A stretch of DNA of 54,975 bases from DTDX01 sp964608455 (GTDB lineage Archaea; Thermoproteota; Bathyarchaeia; 40CM-2-53-6; DTDX01), in NCBI GenBank assembly GCA_964608455.1, contig CAZSNM010000006.1:1-54975 (forward strand), in the 5' to 3' direction. Positions 7,514 to 15,719 of the stretch are shown piece after piece. Within the stretch, counting starts at the first letter, position 1; every line of letters begins with the position of its first letter. A model generated the notes under the pieces. It was not told the origin of the DNA. It did not search any database and was given only the letters and a program-made list of their open reading frames with translations. Position numbers and translations under genes: made by a program.

Positions 7514-8290
7514 TTAAATAATTTTCATTAATTCACGTAGATTGTAAAGGCTTTCAATCATATCGTTATGGTTGTGGGCTTCAATAATTAATGATCCGTT
7601 GTAATCAATTTCTTTTAATGAAGCTAATATTTCTTTGAAGTTTATTTTTCCTTTTCCTAATGGTAAGTGCTCATCTTTATCGCCATTATTATCATGTATA
7701 TGAATGTTAATTATTTTGTAGTTAAGGTTTTTTATGAATTCTATTGGGTTGCTGAAAGTGTTGGCGTGGCCAATATCTAATGTTGCTTTGCATCCAACTT
7801 TATTAAGCATTTCTTGAAAGGAATTTAAATCTCCAGCTAAAGAGGGACTGAAAGCTTTTCTATCATTTTCAAGAGTAAATAGGACTCCCAAGTTTTCTGA
7901 GGTTTTAAAAAGCTTTTTTAAAGATTCTATTGTTTCATTTTTAACTTTAGGTAATAAAGTTTCAGGGTAAACTCTGTTAAGTCTTCCAGCATGACATACA
8001 ACTATTTCAGCATTAACTTTTTTAGCTAAAAATATTGAGTTAAACAATATTTTTTCAAAATTTTTACGCAAATCTTTATGGGGTGTTCCAAGATTAACAT
8101 CAACAACAGGTAGATGAAAGCTTAATTTAAAGTTGAAATCATTAAATTTTCTTTTATTTAAAAGGAAATTTTTAAATCTTAAATCATCTAGTTTAATTTC
8201 AACTCTGTTTACTTCAAGTTTTTTCGCTAACTTAAAGAATTCTAGTGGGTTTAAATTAAATAATGGATGATTTGATACGCCTATTTCCAT
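7514..8290 (-). CDS. Xylose-isomerase-like TIM-barrel protein (sugar phosphate isomerase/epimerase or AP endonuclease 2 family)
   Basis: The 258-residue chain has the beta/alpha repeats and metal ligands of the AP-endonuclease-2/xylose-isomerase barrel family: LSFHLPVVDVNLG, EIVVCHAG, FTLENDRKAF, ATLDIGHANTF, INIHIHDNNGDKDEHLPLGKG and GSLIIEAHN. The DEHLPLGKG motif followed by a Glu strand is typical of sugar isomerases and epimerases, but the same fold includes endonuclease IV, so the substrate cannot be named. The ATG at 8290 is the first start. It lies downstream of the peptide-transporter operon on the same strand, separated by a small membrane-protein gene. Confidence 0.75.
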   Translation of the reverse strand: MEIGVSNHPLFNLNPLEFFKLAKKLEVNRVEIKLDDLRFKNFLLNKRKFNDFNFKLSFHLPVVDVNLGTPHKDLRKNFEKILFNSIFLAKKVNAEIVVCHAGRLNRVYPETLLPKVKNETIESLKKLFKTSENLGVLFTLENDRKAFSPSLAGDLNSFQEMLNKVGCKATLDIGHANTFSNPIEFIKNLNYKIINIHIHDNNGDKDEHLPLGKGKINFKEILASLKEIDYNGSLIIEAHNHNDMIESLYNLRELMKII

Positions 8291-8318
8291 GGTTGCTTAA
8301 CCCCACGTAATGATTGTT

Positions 8319-8462
8319 TTAAACATTAATGAAAATCAACATTATAATTAACATTGCAATAAGTAAAAGTATGAATGGTAAAAGGGTTGTTTGTAAAGCT
8401 GCAATAATTATAGCTAAATAATCTTTCCAGTTTAATTTTTCCTTTTCTTCATTATTGTTCAA
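8319..8462 (-). CDS. Small membrane protein at the end of the opp operon, 47 aa
   Basis: Directly after the oppF stop the minus strand encodes 47 residues from a TTG at 8462. A charged N-terminus (NNNEEKEKLNWKDY) leads into a long hydrophobic stretch, LAIIIAALQTTLLPFILLLI through MLIIMLIFINV, enough for one or two membrane helices. The clean charged-then-hydrophobic pattern and its position inside the operon argue that it is real. The start codon is weak and no strong ribosome binding site is seen, so translation may depend on coupling with oppF. No family is recognised; an accessory role with the transporter is a guess from position only. Confidence 0.5.
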   Translation of the reverse strand: MNNNEEKEKLNWKDYLAIIIAALQTTLLPFILLLIAMLIIMLIFINV

Positions 8463-8467
8463 TATTT

Positions 8468-9445
8468 TTACATCTCTAGATGGCAGGCTACAAAATGGTT
8501 TTTTTCAACTTCTATAAGTTTAGGTTCTTCTTTTCGGCATATTTCCATAGCATATTCGCATCTAGGATGAAATCTACAACCTGAAGGAGGATTAATTGGG
8601 CTTGGAACATCACCCTTTAAAATTATTTTACTTCTTTTTCTTGTTAATTCAGGATCTGGGATTGGAATTGCTGAAAATAAAGCTTTAGTATATGGATGAA
8701 GCTGCTTAGAAAATAAATCTTTATCAGCTAATTCAACAATTTTACCAAGATACATTACAGCTATTCTATTGCTTACATGCTTTATTACACTTAAATTATG
8801 GGATATAAAAAGGTATGTAAGTTTAAGCTCTTGCTGTAAATCCATTAATAAATTAAGGATTTGAGCTTGAACAGAAACATCTAAGGAGGATGTTGGTTCA
8901 TCTAAAACAATAAATTTTGGTTTAAGAGCTAAGGCTTTAGCTATGCAAATTCTTTGTCTTTGTCCCCCACTAAATTCATGGGGAAAACGATTTAAATGAT
9001 CTTCGCTTAAACCAACCTTTAAAAGAAGTTCAAGAACCTTTTCATGTAACTCTCTTTTTTTAGCTAGATCATGAATTAAAAGAGGTTCTCCAACAATATT
9101 TTTTATTGTCCATCTAGGGTTAAGCGAGGCATAAGGATCTTGAAAAACAATTTGCATTTCACGCCTAAACTTTCTCATTTCGGAATTAGGTAAATTAGTT
9201 ATATTAATGCCATTAAATATTATTTCGCCTTCAGTAGGCTCTATTAACCTTAAAATGCATCGCCCCACAGTTGTTTTTCCGCAACCTGATTCACCAACTA
9301 AACCTAAAGTTTCACCTTTTTTTAGGTTAAAGCTAACACCATCAACAGCATAAACATAACCTTTAATTTTTCCTAAAACACCTTCCTTAATTGGAAAAAG
9401 CTTTTTTAATCCCTTTACTTCCAAAATAACACCATTATTAACCAA
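8468..9445 (-). CDS. oppF: Oligopeptide/dipeptide ABC transporter ATPase (OppF/DppF)
   Basis: This is the second ATPase of a peptide importer. It shows Walker A GESGCGKTTVG, signature LSGGQRQR, Walker B FIVLDEPTSSLD and the H-loop TYLFISHNLSVI. The C-terminal extension has the cysteine pattern CRFHPRC..A...C......CHL, a possible iron-sulfur site as reported for OppD/DppD-type ATPases. The final 44 codons are encoded by a 132-bp stretch identical to the end of oppD. It is the last large gene of the oppA-B-C-D-F operon, 6 nt after oppD. Confidence 0.9.
   Translation of the reverse strand: MVNNGVILEVKGLKKLFPIKEGVLGKIKGYVYAVDGVSFNLKKGETLGLVGESGCGKTTVGRCILRLIEPTEGEIIFNGINITNLPNSEMRKFRREMQIVFQDPYASLNPRWTIKNIVGEPLLIHDLAKKRELHEKVLELLLKVGLSEDHLNRFPHEFSGGQRQRICIAKALALKPKFIVLDEPTSSLDVSVQAQILNLLMDLQQELKLTYLFISHNLSVIKHVSNRIAVMYLGKIVELADKDLFSKQLHPYTKALFSAIPIPDPELTRKRSKIILKGDVPSPINPPSGCRFHPRCEYAMEICRKEEPKLIEVEKNHFVACHLEM
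8478..8609. repeat. 132-bp perfect direct repeat, copy 1 (3' end of oppF)
   Basis: These 132 bases are identical to 9462-9593, 984 bp away, with no mismatch. Both copies encode the same C-terminal cysteine-containing tail in the same frame. Outside the repeat the two ATPase genes diverge strongly, which points to recent gene conversion rather than shared ancestry alone. Confidence 0.95.
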
Positions 9446-9451
9446 AATAAA

Positions 9452-10573
9452 TCACCCATAAAGATGGCAGGCTACAAAATGGTTTTTTTCAACTTCTATA
9501 AGTTTAGGTTCTTCTTTTCGGCATATTTCCATAGCATATTCGCATCTAGGATGAAATCTACAACCTGAAGGAGGATTAATTGGGCTTGGAACAAAACCTG
9601 GAATAATTTTTAATCTTAATGGATTACCATAAAGCTTTGGAGTAGCATTTAAAAGCCCTTTAGTATATGGATGAAGGGAACTTTTAAATAAGGAAAATGT
9701 ATCTGCTTCTTCAATAATAAGCCCAGCATACATTACGGCAACTCTATCGCATACTTCAGCAACAATTCCTAAATCATGAGTTATCATAAGAATTGATGTT
9801 TCAACTTCTTTTTTAATTTCATTTAATAAATTAAGGATTTGAGCTTGAATAGTTACATCTAAAGCTGTTGTAGCTTCATCAGCTATAAGCAAGTCTGGTT
9901 TGCATGAAAGAGCCATAGCTATCATAGCTCTTTGCCTCATTCCACCGCTAAGCTCATGAGGATATTGCGTTACAACTTTCTCTGGAGAAGGCATTTTTAC
10001 AAGCCTTAAGGCTTCAACAGCTTTTTTTAATGCTACCTTTTTAATTTCCTTTTTAGATGGATTTGGAGGATTATTTAATGCTTTTTTAAGCTCTTCAATT
10101 TTAGCTTTTAATTTTTCATTTGGTTTTTTCTCAAGTTTCTTCATTAATTCCTCTATCTTCATTTCTAAAACATCCTTTTTTAAATCTTGATGAAGCATTA
10201 TTACTTCAGCTATTTGCTCACCTATTGTTAAAACAGGGTTTATATATGTGGCTGGATCTTGGAAAACCATAGCTATTTCTTTTCCTCTAATTTTACGCAT
10301 TTCCTCATCAGTTAATTTTAGTAAATCCCTTCCCTTAAACCATATTTCCCCTTCTATAATTTTTCCAGGAGGTTGAATAAGCCTTAAAATTGATAGTGAT
10401 GTAATAGATTTTCCACATCCTGTTTCTCCAACAAGACCCATTGTTTCCCCTTTGTAAACATCAAGATTAACACCATCTAAAGCTTTAACAACCCCAGCAT
10501 ATGTAAAAAAGTATGTTTTTAAATTTCTTATTTTTAATAGGGTTTCAGGCATTTTACTTAATTTTACCTCCAT
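9452..10573 (-). CDS. oppD: Oligopeptide/dipeptide ABC transporter ATPase (OppD/DppD) with coiled-coil insert
   Basis: This is the first ATPase of the peptide importer: Walker A GETGCGKSITS, signature LSGGMRQR, Walker B LLIADEATTALD. Between the Q-loop region (about residue 100) and the signature there is an additional lysine/glutamate-rich helical insert of roughly 50 residues (LEMKIEELMKKLEKKPNEKL and onward), making the protein 373 aa, longer than most OppD. The C-terminal tail carries the four-cysteine pattern and is identical to that of OppF. It is 11 nt downstream of oppC. The listed start includes EVKLSK before MPETLLKIRNL; the second ATG at 10552 is also possible. Confidence 0.9.
   Translation of the reverse strand: MEVKLSKMPETLLKIRNLKTYFFTYAGVVKALDGVNLDVYKGETMGLVGETGCGKSITSLSILRLIQPPGKIIEGEIWFKGRDLLKLTDEEMRKIRGKEIAMVFQDPATYINPVLTIGEQIAEVIMLHQDLKKDVLEMKIEELMKKLEKKPNEKLKAKIEELKKALNNPPNPSKKEIKKVALKKAVEALRLVKMPSPEKVVTQYPHELSGGMRQRAMIAMALSCKPDLLIADEATTALDVTIQAQILNLLNEIKKEVETSILMITHDLGIVAEVCDRVAVMYAGLIIEEADTFSLFKSSLHPYTKGLLNATPKLYGNPLRLKIIPGFVPSPINPPSGCRFHPRCEYAMEICRKEEPKLIEVEKNHFVACHLYG
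9462..9593. repeat. 132-bp perfect direct repeat, copy 2 (3' end of oppD)
   Basis: Identical to 8478-8609 over 132 bases. The base before the repeat and the base after it differ between copies, so the boundaries are sharp. It covers the part of the gene that encodes PSPINPPSGCRFHPRC to the terminal CHL. Confidence 0.95.
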
Positions 10574-10584
10574 GAAAAGGCTTT

Positions 10585-11478
10585 TTATCTTCTGAGCCTT
10601 GGATCAAGAACATCTCTTAAACCGTCTCCAACCAAATTTAAAGCTAATGAGCTTAATAAAATTGCTAAACCTGGAAAAGTGGCCATCCATGGAGCTTGAA
10701 ATAAATAGTTTCTTCCATCAGATATCATTCTTCCCCATTCAGCTATTCCAGCTCCAGCACCAAAACCTATAAAGCTTAAGCCAGCAGCTGTTAAAATAAC
10801 TGAGCCTAAATCTAAGGTGGCATTAACTAAAAGCGGATAAATAACATTTGGAAGAATATGCTTAAATATTATTCGTGTATTTTTAGCGCCTATAGCTTTA
10901 GCAGCTTCAACATAAAGTTTTTCCCTTTCAGAAAGTACAACTCCTCTAATTAATCTTGCATAGCTTGGCCACCAAACAACTATAAGCGCTATAGTTAAGT
11001 TTATAAGGTTTCTTCCAAGTGCAGCAGCAATAGCCATAGCTAAAATTAAACCTGGAAAAGCTAAAAAAACATCTGTAACTCTCATTAAAGCTTCATCAAT
11101 TTTGCCACCCATATAACCTGAAATAGCACCTATAACAGACCCTATTATAGCAGCTGATCCAACAACAGTTAAAGCTATTGAAAGATCTATGCGAGCACCC
11201 CAAATTACTCTGCTGAAAATATCTCCACCATTTTCATCTGTTCCAAATAAATGTTTAAAGCTTGGAGGCTGCATTTGCTCAGCCCAAATTCTTTCTTCAG
11301 GTCCATAGGGAGCTATCCAAGGTGCAAATATAGCTGCAATAATAAATATAGATATTATTATAAATCCAGCTATTACTAATGGACTTTGCTTTAAAAGATA
11401 AATTATAAATTTGAATTCTCGCCATTGAGGCTCTAAATCTTTAATCAATGAATTTAAAAAGTTTTTACGTATATTCAA
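10585..11478 (-). CDS. oppC: Oligopeptide/dipeptide ABC transporter permease (OppC/DppC)
   Basis: The membrane permease has an N-terminal helix (PLVIAGFIIISIFIIAAIFA), the family motif FGTDENGGDIFSRVIWGARI near residues 80-100, several transmembrane helices and the EAA loop EAAKAIGAKNTRIIFKHILPN that docks the ATPase. The 297-aa length is normal. It pairs with OppB to form the channel for peptides delivered by the binding protein, and it sits 3 nt after the oppB stop. Confidence 0.92.
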   Translation of the reverse strand: MNIRKNFLNSLIKDLEPQWREFKFIIYLLKQSPLVIAGFIIISIFIIAAIFAPWIAPYGPEERIWAEQMQPPSFKHLFGTDENGGDIFSRVIWGARIDLSIALTVVGSAAIIGSVIGAISGYMGGKIDEALMRVTDVFLAFPGLILAMAIAAALGRNLINLTIALIVVWWPSYARLIRGVVLSEREKLYVEAAKAIGAKNTRIIFKHILPNVIYPLLVNATLDLGSVILTAAGLSFIGFGAGAGIAEWGRMISDGRNYLFQAPWMATFPGLAILLSSLALNLVGDGLRDVLDPRLRR

Positions 11479-11481
11479 ATT

Positions 11482-12522
11482 TTATCCCAACCTTATTCTT
11501 GGATCAAGAATTGCATATAAAACATCAACAATTAAATTAGCTAAAACATAGATTATGGCTATAAGAAGAGTAAAACCCATTATTCCACCTATATCTGAAG
11601 TTAAAATAGCTTGAGTTGACCATCTTCCAACTCCGGGCCAAGCAAAAACTGTTTCTGTTAAAACAGCTCCAGAAAGCAATCCTCCAAAAGCTAAACCTGC
11701 AACTGTTACAGTTGGGATCATAGCATTTCTTAAAGCATGCTTATAAATTACAATTTTCTCAGGTAAACCCTTTGATCTAGCTAAAATAATATAATCTTGC
11801 CTTAAAACCTCAAGCATGCTAGCTCGCATCATTCTGGCTATTAAGGCTAAAGTAACATAAGAAAGACAAAAAGCAGGCATTATAATATGTTCTAAAGCGC
11901 TTTTAAAAGCATATGGATTTAAACTTATTAAGCTATCAAGCAAAAGCAAACCAGTCACTTGCTTAACTGGATGCTGAATAGCTATAAATGGATCTATTCT
12001 TTGAGATAAAGGAAGATAAGGTAAACCATGAACTTTAAATTGATAATAGAAAATGTATTGAAGGAGAAGTCCGAGCCAAAAAACAGGCATTGAAACACCA
12101 GTTAAAGCAAAAACTCTAACAACATGATCTATAGGCTTATCTTTTTTTGTAGCTGAAATTATCCCTATAGGAATACCCATTAAAAGGCTTAAACTCATAG
12201 CTACAATTGTTAATTCAAGAGTGGCTGGAAAATAATTTCTAATAGATTCAATCACCGGCCTATTAGAATCTGATCTTGAAATACCCCAGTCTCCACGAAG
12301 CAAATCCCTTAAATAATAAAGATATTGAATATAAATGGGTTTATCTAAACCATGCGCTTTAATTATTAATTGAATTCTTTCCTCAGAAATTTTCTCACTG
12401 GTAACATAAGCGGCTACAGGATCTCCAACTAAATGCGAAAGCGTAAAGGTTAGCATTGAAACTCCAAGCAAAACGGGAAGAAAAAGAATTAAACGTCTAA
12501 TAATGTAATCTCGCATTTTCAT
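11482..12522 (-). CDS. oppB: Oligopeptide/dipeptide ABC transporter permease (OppB/DppB)
   Basis: The chain begins with a membrane helix (YIIRRLILFLPVLLGVSMLTF) and shows the OppB patterns GLDKPIYIQYLYYLRDLLRGDWG and YFPATLELTIVAM, plus the EAA loop LARSKGLPEKIVIYKHALRN. It is 346 aa, normal for the family, with about six helices. It is transcribed with oppC, oppD and oppF behind oppA; a gap of about 100 nt separates it from oppA. Confidence 0.92.
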   Translation of the reverse strand: MKMRDYIIRRLILFLPVLLGVSMLTFTLSHLVGDPVAAYVTSEKISEERIQLIIKAHGLDKPIYIQYLYYLRDLLRGDWGISRSDSNRPVIESIRNYFPATLELTIVAMSLSLLMGIPIGIISATKKDKPIDHVVRVFALTGVSMPVFWLGLLLQYIFYYQFKVHGLPYLPLSQRIDPFIAIQHPVKQVTGLLLLDSLISLNPYAFKSALEHIIMPAFCLSYVTLALIARMMRASMLEVLRQDYIILARSKGLPEKIVIYKHALRNAMIPTVTVAGLAFGGLLSGAVLTETVFAWPGVGRWSTQAILTSDIGGIMGFTLLIAIIYVLANLIVDVLYAILDPRIRLG

Positions 12523-12623
12523 TGAAGCTTTCGCCTTAACAAAAAGAAGTTAAAATCATAAATATATGCTTATTGGTTTTTTCAGGTTTAAAGGCTTAAA
12601 ATAGAAAAAATAAATAAAAAGAG

Positions 12624-14552
12624 TTAAACAAATTCTTTAACTATTTCTGGGTTTACCATATTAACTGCTATAAGCGGAGAGAATCTAAAACCATTTATAT
12701 TAACGGCTACTTGCTCTGTGGTTTCTTCCTTCCACATAAATCGCATACATCCGGTATCTGGACCAGACCACATTGGATTATAGAAATAGCCTTTAACCCA
12801 ATCTCTGGCTACATGAAGTGTTTTAGCTTGAGTAACCCAAATGTAAACAGCTTCCTCTATTAATTCACGTTGAATTTCACGGTAAAGCTCAACACGTTTA
12901 TTTGGATCTTGCTCTTTAGCAGCTTGCTCAACCAATGCATCTATAGTTTCATTTGCATATCCTATTCTTTTAGCGAAAACTCCCATTTTTGAGTGAGCAT
13001 AGGTAGCTACATAATTGTCTGGATCAGCGTAATCTGGTTGCCAACCAATAAAGAATATTGGTAATTCTTGAGCCCTCATTTTAGCAAGGTAAGTTGGCCA
13101 ATCAAGTTCTTGAACATCTATAGAAATGCCAACGTTAAGCTTTTCAATTCCATCTTTAAATAGTAAGCATGCCCTGCGCCTAGCTTCATTTCCAGCATTA
13201 TAGTAAAGCGTTATTTTAAGTCCATCCTCATATGCACCTTCAGCTTTAGCTTTTAAAAAGTATTCTTTAGCTTTTTCAGGATTATACTTAAATTGGAATA
13301 ATGTTTCATCATAGCCAAGCAAACCTTTAGGTATAGGACCTCTACCTTGCTCAGCTAATCCATAAGCCACAGTGTTTATATAAGTATCGTAATCAAATAT
13401 GTATGATAAACCGTATCTAAAGTTTTTGTTTGTTAAAGCTCTTTTTATTACTGGATCGGGGGGATTTAAGTTTATTTCAAACCCTCCAATCGCTAATGAA
13501 TCATAAACTTCTACAACTATTCCTTTCTTTAATGGAACTATTTTACGTTCATTAAGCCATGGATCCTTCTCAATTATATCGAATAGGTTGGATGATGGAA
13601 CAACTACGCTATCTGCTTCTCCAGAGAATAAAGCTAAAAGCCTTGTTCCAGCTTCAGTAACCTGCTGGAAAATTACACGTTTTATTTTTGGAGGTTCACG
13701 CCAATAATTTTCATTAGCTTCAAGAACTATTCTAGTTTTAGGTGTCCATTCAACAACTTTATATGGCCCTGTTCCACATGTATGAGTATTCATATATTCA
13801 TTATGGAAGCCTGGTTTATCAAGTCCAAAGGGTGGAAACTCTTTTGGATCACTCCACCATCCCTTTTCTGAATGAGCTAAAACAAATGATGGGGAAACTA
13901 TGGCTCCAGGTCCACCATAACATAGCATAGATAAGAAAGCTGCTGAAGGATACTCAAGAGTTATCTGCACAGTATAATCATCTATAACTTTTATTCCTTC
14001 TGCAGCCAGGTATTTTTTAACATACTCCTTCATTTCTGTTTCATTTTCATTTTGCCATGTGTTAGCATTCATATATTCTGGACCACCTTTAATTATTTGT
14101 GCCAATATCCAAGCTGGACCATCAGGATCATTCATTAAAATTACTCTATCTAGCGAAAATTTAACAGCTGAAGCATTTAATGGTGTTCCATCATGGAATT
14201 TTATTCCCTTTCTTATATGAAAAGTGTAAACTAAACCGTCTGGAGAGATTTCCCAGCTTTCGGCTAATTCAGGAACAATTGTTAATTTATCTTTATCGTA
14301 ATAAACAAGTCTTTCATATACAAGCTCTAACACTTCGCCACCAGCAGTTTCATAATCCCAAGCTGGATCTAGAGAATCTGCATCCCCAATAGTTTGGTAA
14401 ACAAAAGTATCAGGATTGGGTACTTTCAACTTGGGTTTTAAGCTTGGCAAATAATAGTAATAGTAGCCGCCTACAGCAGCAGCTATCACTATAATTATAA
14501 GCAGAGCTGCAATAATGAGCTTTCCACTTACACCCTTTTTAGATTCACTCAT
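12624..14552 (-). CDS. oppA: Peptide-binding protein of the ABC transporter (OppA/DppA, SBP family 5)
   Basis: This extracellular solute-binding protein is anchored by an N-terminal helix (residues about 11-35, GKLIIAALLIIIVIAAAVGG) after a short charged cytoplasmic stretch. There is no lipobox cysteine, so it is probably membrane-tethered as in many archaea. Family 5 signatures follow: TIGDADSLDPAWDYET, LAESWEISPDGLVYTFHIRKGIKFHDG and, later, PIFFIGWQPDYADPDNYV. At 642 aa it is slightly long. It is the first gene of the operon, preceded by a doubled TATA element. Substrates are peptides or other nickel- or sugar-like ligands used by this family; the exact ligand cannot be read from sequence. 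Confidence 0.92.
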   Translation of the reverse strand: MSESKKGVSGKLIIAALLIIIVIAAAVGGYYYYYLPSLKPKLKVPNPDTFVYQTIGDADSLDPAWDYETAGGEVLELVYERLVYYDKDKLTIVPELAESWEISPDGLVYTFHIRKGIKFHDGTPLNASAVKFSLDRVILMNDPDGPAWILAQIIKGGPEYMNANTWQNENETEMKEYVKKYLAAEGIKVIDDYTVQITLEYPSAAFLSMLCYGGPGAIVSPSFVLAHSEKGWWSDPKEFPPFGLDKPGFHNEYMNTHTCGTGPYKVVEWTPKTRIVLEANENYWREPPKIKRVIFQQVTEAGTRLLALFSGEADSVVVPSSNLFDIIEKDPWLNERKIVPLKKGIVVEVYDSLAIGGFEINLNPPDPVIKRALTNKNFRYGLSYIFDYDTYINTVAYGLAEQGRGPIPKGLLGYDETLFQFKYNPEKAKEYFLKAKAEGAYEDGLKITLYYNAGNEARRRACLLFKDGIEKLNVGISIDVQELDWPTYLAKMRAQELPIFFIGWQPDYADPDNYVATYAHSKMGVFAKRIGYANETIDALVEQAAKEQDPNKRVELYREIQRELIEEAVYIWVTQAKTLHVARDWVKGYFYNPMWSGPDTGCMRFMWKEETTEQVAVNINGFRFSPLIAVNMVNPEIVKEFV

Positions 14553-14619
14553 TTTATTTTCACCTAATTCTTTTTTTTAAAATAGTTTTATTTATGGAAA
14601 TAAATTCTCTTTTTAATCT

Positions 14620-14641
14620 CTATATAAGGTCTATATAAGGT
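14620..14641 (-). promoter_or_regulatory. Tandem TATA elements upstream of oppA
   Basis: The 11-bp word CTATATAAGGT occurs twice in direct tandem (14620-14630 and 14631-14641). On the minus strand this reads as two ACCTTATATAG boxes about 70-90 nt before the oppA start, the right distance for an archaeal TATA box with a 40-60 nt leader. Two adjacent boxes could give two start sites. Confidence 0.6.
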
Positions 14642-14755
14642 TTTTCATATACTAAGAGTATTACCTAAAATTGTTGCATAAAATTGATTGTAAAAATTAA
14701 AAATTTAAAAAATTAAATAACCTTGGATACAATTAAATTAATGTAGCAATGAAAA

Positions 14756-15565
14756 TTGTCCAGCAAAAGGATTTTTAATAAAAAATTTGTTTTTTTCGCT
14801 TTTTTAATGGTTGCCTTTAGCATTGTTGATTCTTACTACACAATCGTTTCAATGACCAAATATGGAATTTCTGGAGAAAAAAATCCAATTACTTTATTTT
14901 TGTTTAATTTAGGATTAGATAAATTATGGATAATTGTAAATACAGTTTTAGGGTTTACAGTAGTAGTTGTATTTTTTCTTTTTATAGGTTATTTACAGGG
15001 TAATTTTAAGCATTTAGCTATAGGCTTTTTTTCACTTTTATTAACAATTAAAGTATTAATAAGCATTTATTATATATGCTTTTTTCATTTCTCTTTTAAT
15101 CCTTCCTTAATTAATTTAGGAATTTTAATTTTTGCATTAATAACTTTAGTATTACTGCCTAGACAGGAATTTATCAATTTTTTCAAAAAGATTTTAAATA
15201 TATTAAATGAGTTAATGCTGACTTTTAATTTATTAAACCTTAAATTTAAACCAAAAATGAAGGGATATATTAACATTAAACAAAAACAAGCTAAAAAGAA
15301 TAAAGGTAGATTGAGGAATGGAAAATTATGGATTTCATTAGCACTAGCAATTTTATGTCCATTTATTACGTTAAGCTTGCTTCAACTTTTTTGGAGAATT
15401 AGCAAGATTCAAGAATTACCAAAATGGCTTAAAGGTTTAGGAATTGTAACACAAATGCAAGGCATATTATATATTGCCGCATTTATTTTAATACTTATTA
15501 TGTTAACGATTATGGTTTATTTAATAGTAACAATTTTCGAAGCCTTTAGTAAAAATGAAGGGTAA
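14756..15565 (+). CDS. Multi-spanning membrane protein, DUF5658-like N-terminus
   Basis: This 269-residue protein has about six membrane helices: near 10-35, 50-78, 84-105, 115-133, 188-215 and 232-260. A basic soluble loop with two poly-lysine patches lies around 160-185. The N-terminal sequence FSIVDSYYTIVSMTKYGISG followed by EKNP resembles small DUF5658-type membrane proteins, which carry a D..T......G..E.NP pattern. The rest is not recognised. The start is TTG at 14756 with no good ribosome binding site. It is divergent from oppA and upstream of nurA. Function unknown. Confidence 0.65.
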   Translation: MSSKRIFNKKFVFFAFLMVAFSIVDSYYTIVSMTKYGISGEKNPITLFLFNLGLDKLWIIVNTVLGFTVVVVFFLFIGYLQGNFKHLAIGFFSLLLTIKVLISIYYICFFHFSFNPSLINLGILIFALITLVLLPRQEFINFFKKILNILNELMLTFNLLNLKFKPKMKGYINIKQKQAKKNKGRLRNGKLWISLALAILCPFITLSLLQLFWRISKIQELPKWLKGLGIVTQMQGILYIAAFILILIMLTIMVYLIVTIFEAFSKNEG

Positions 15566-15719
15566 ATCTTTATATATGTTAAATTAGTTTAGCTAAATAA
15601 GTTTTTAGCATCTAAAGCAATTAATTATTATTTAAATTAATTTTTAAAAATTAGATATAATTTTAATGAATTTCCTTTTCATAAAATTTCATAAAATTCA
15701 AAAATAAAAGGTGAAGTTT

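Noticed and set aside
8478..9593. The 132-bp repeat as a mobile element
   Set aside because: Both copies lie in frame at homologous positions of paralogous genes and have no terminal inverted repeats or target duplications; gene conversion explains them better.
13742..14392. Plus-strand frames inside oppA
   Set aside because: They are opposite-strand shadows of a strongly conserved binding-protein gene.
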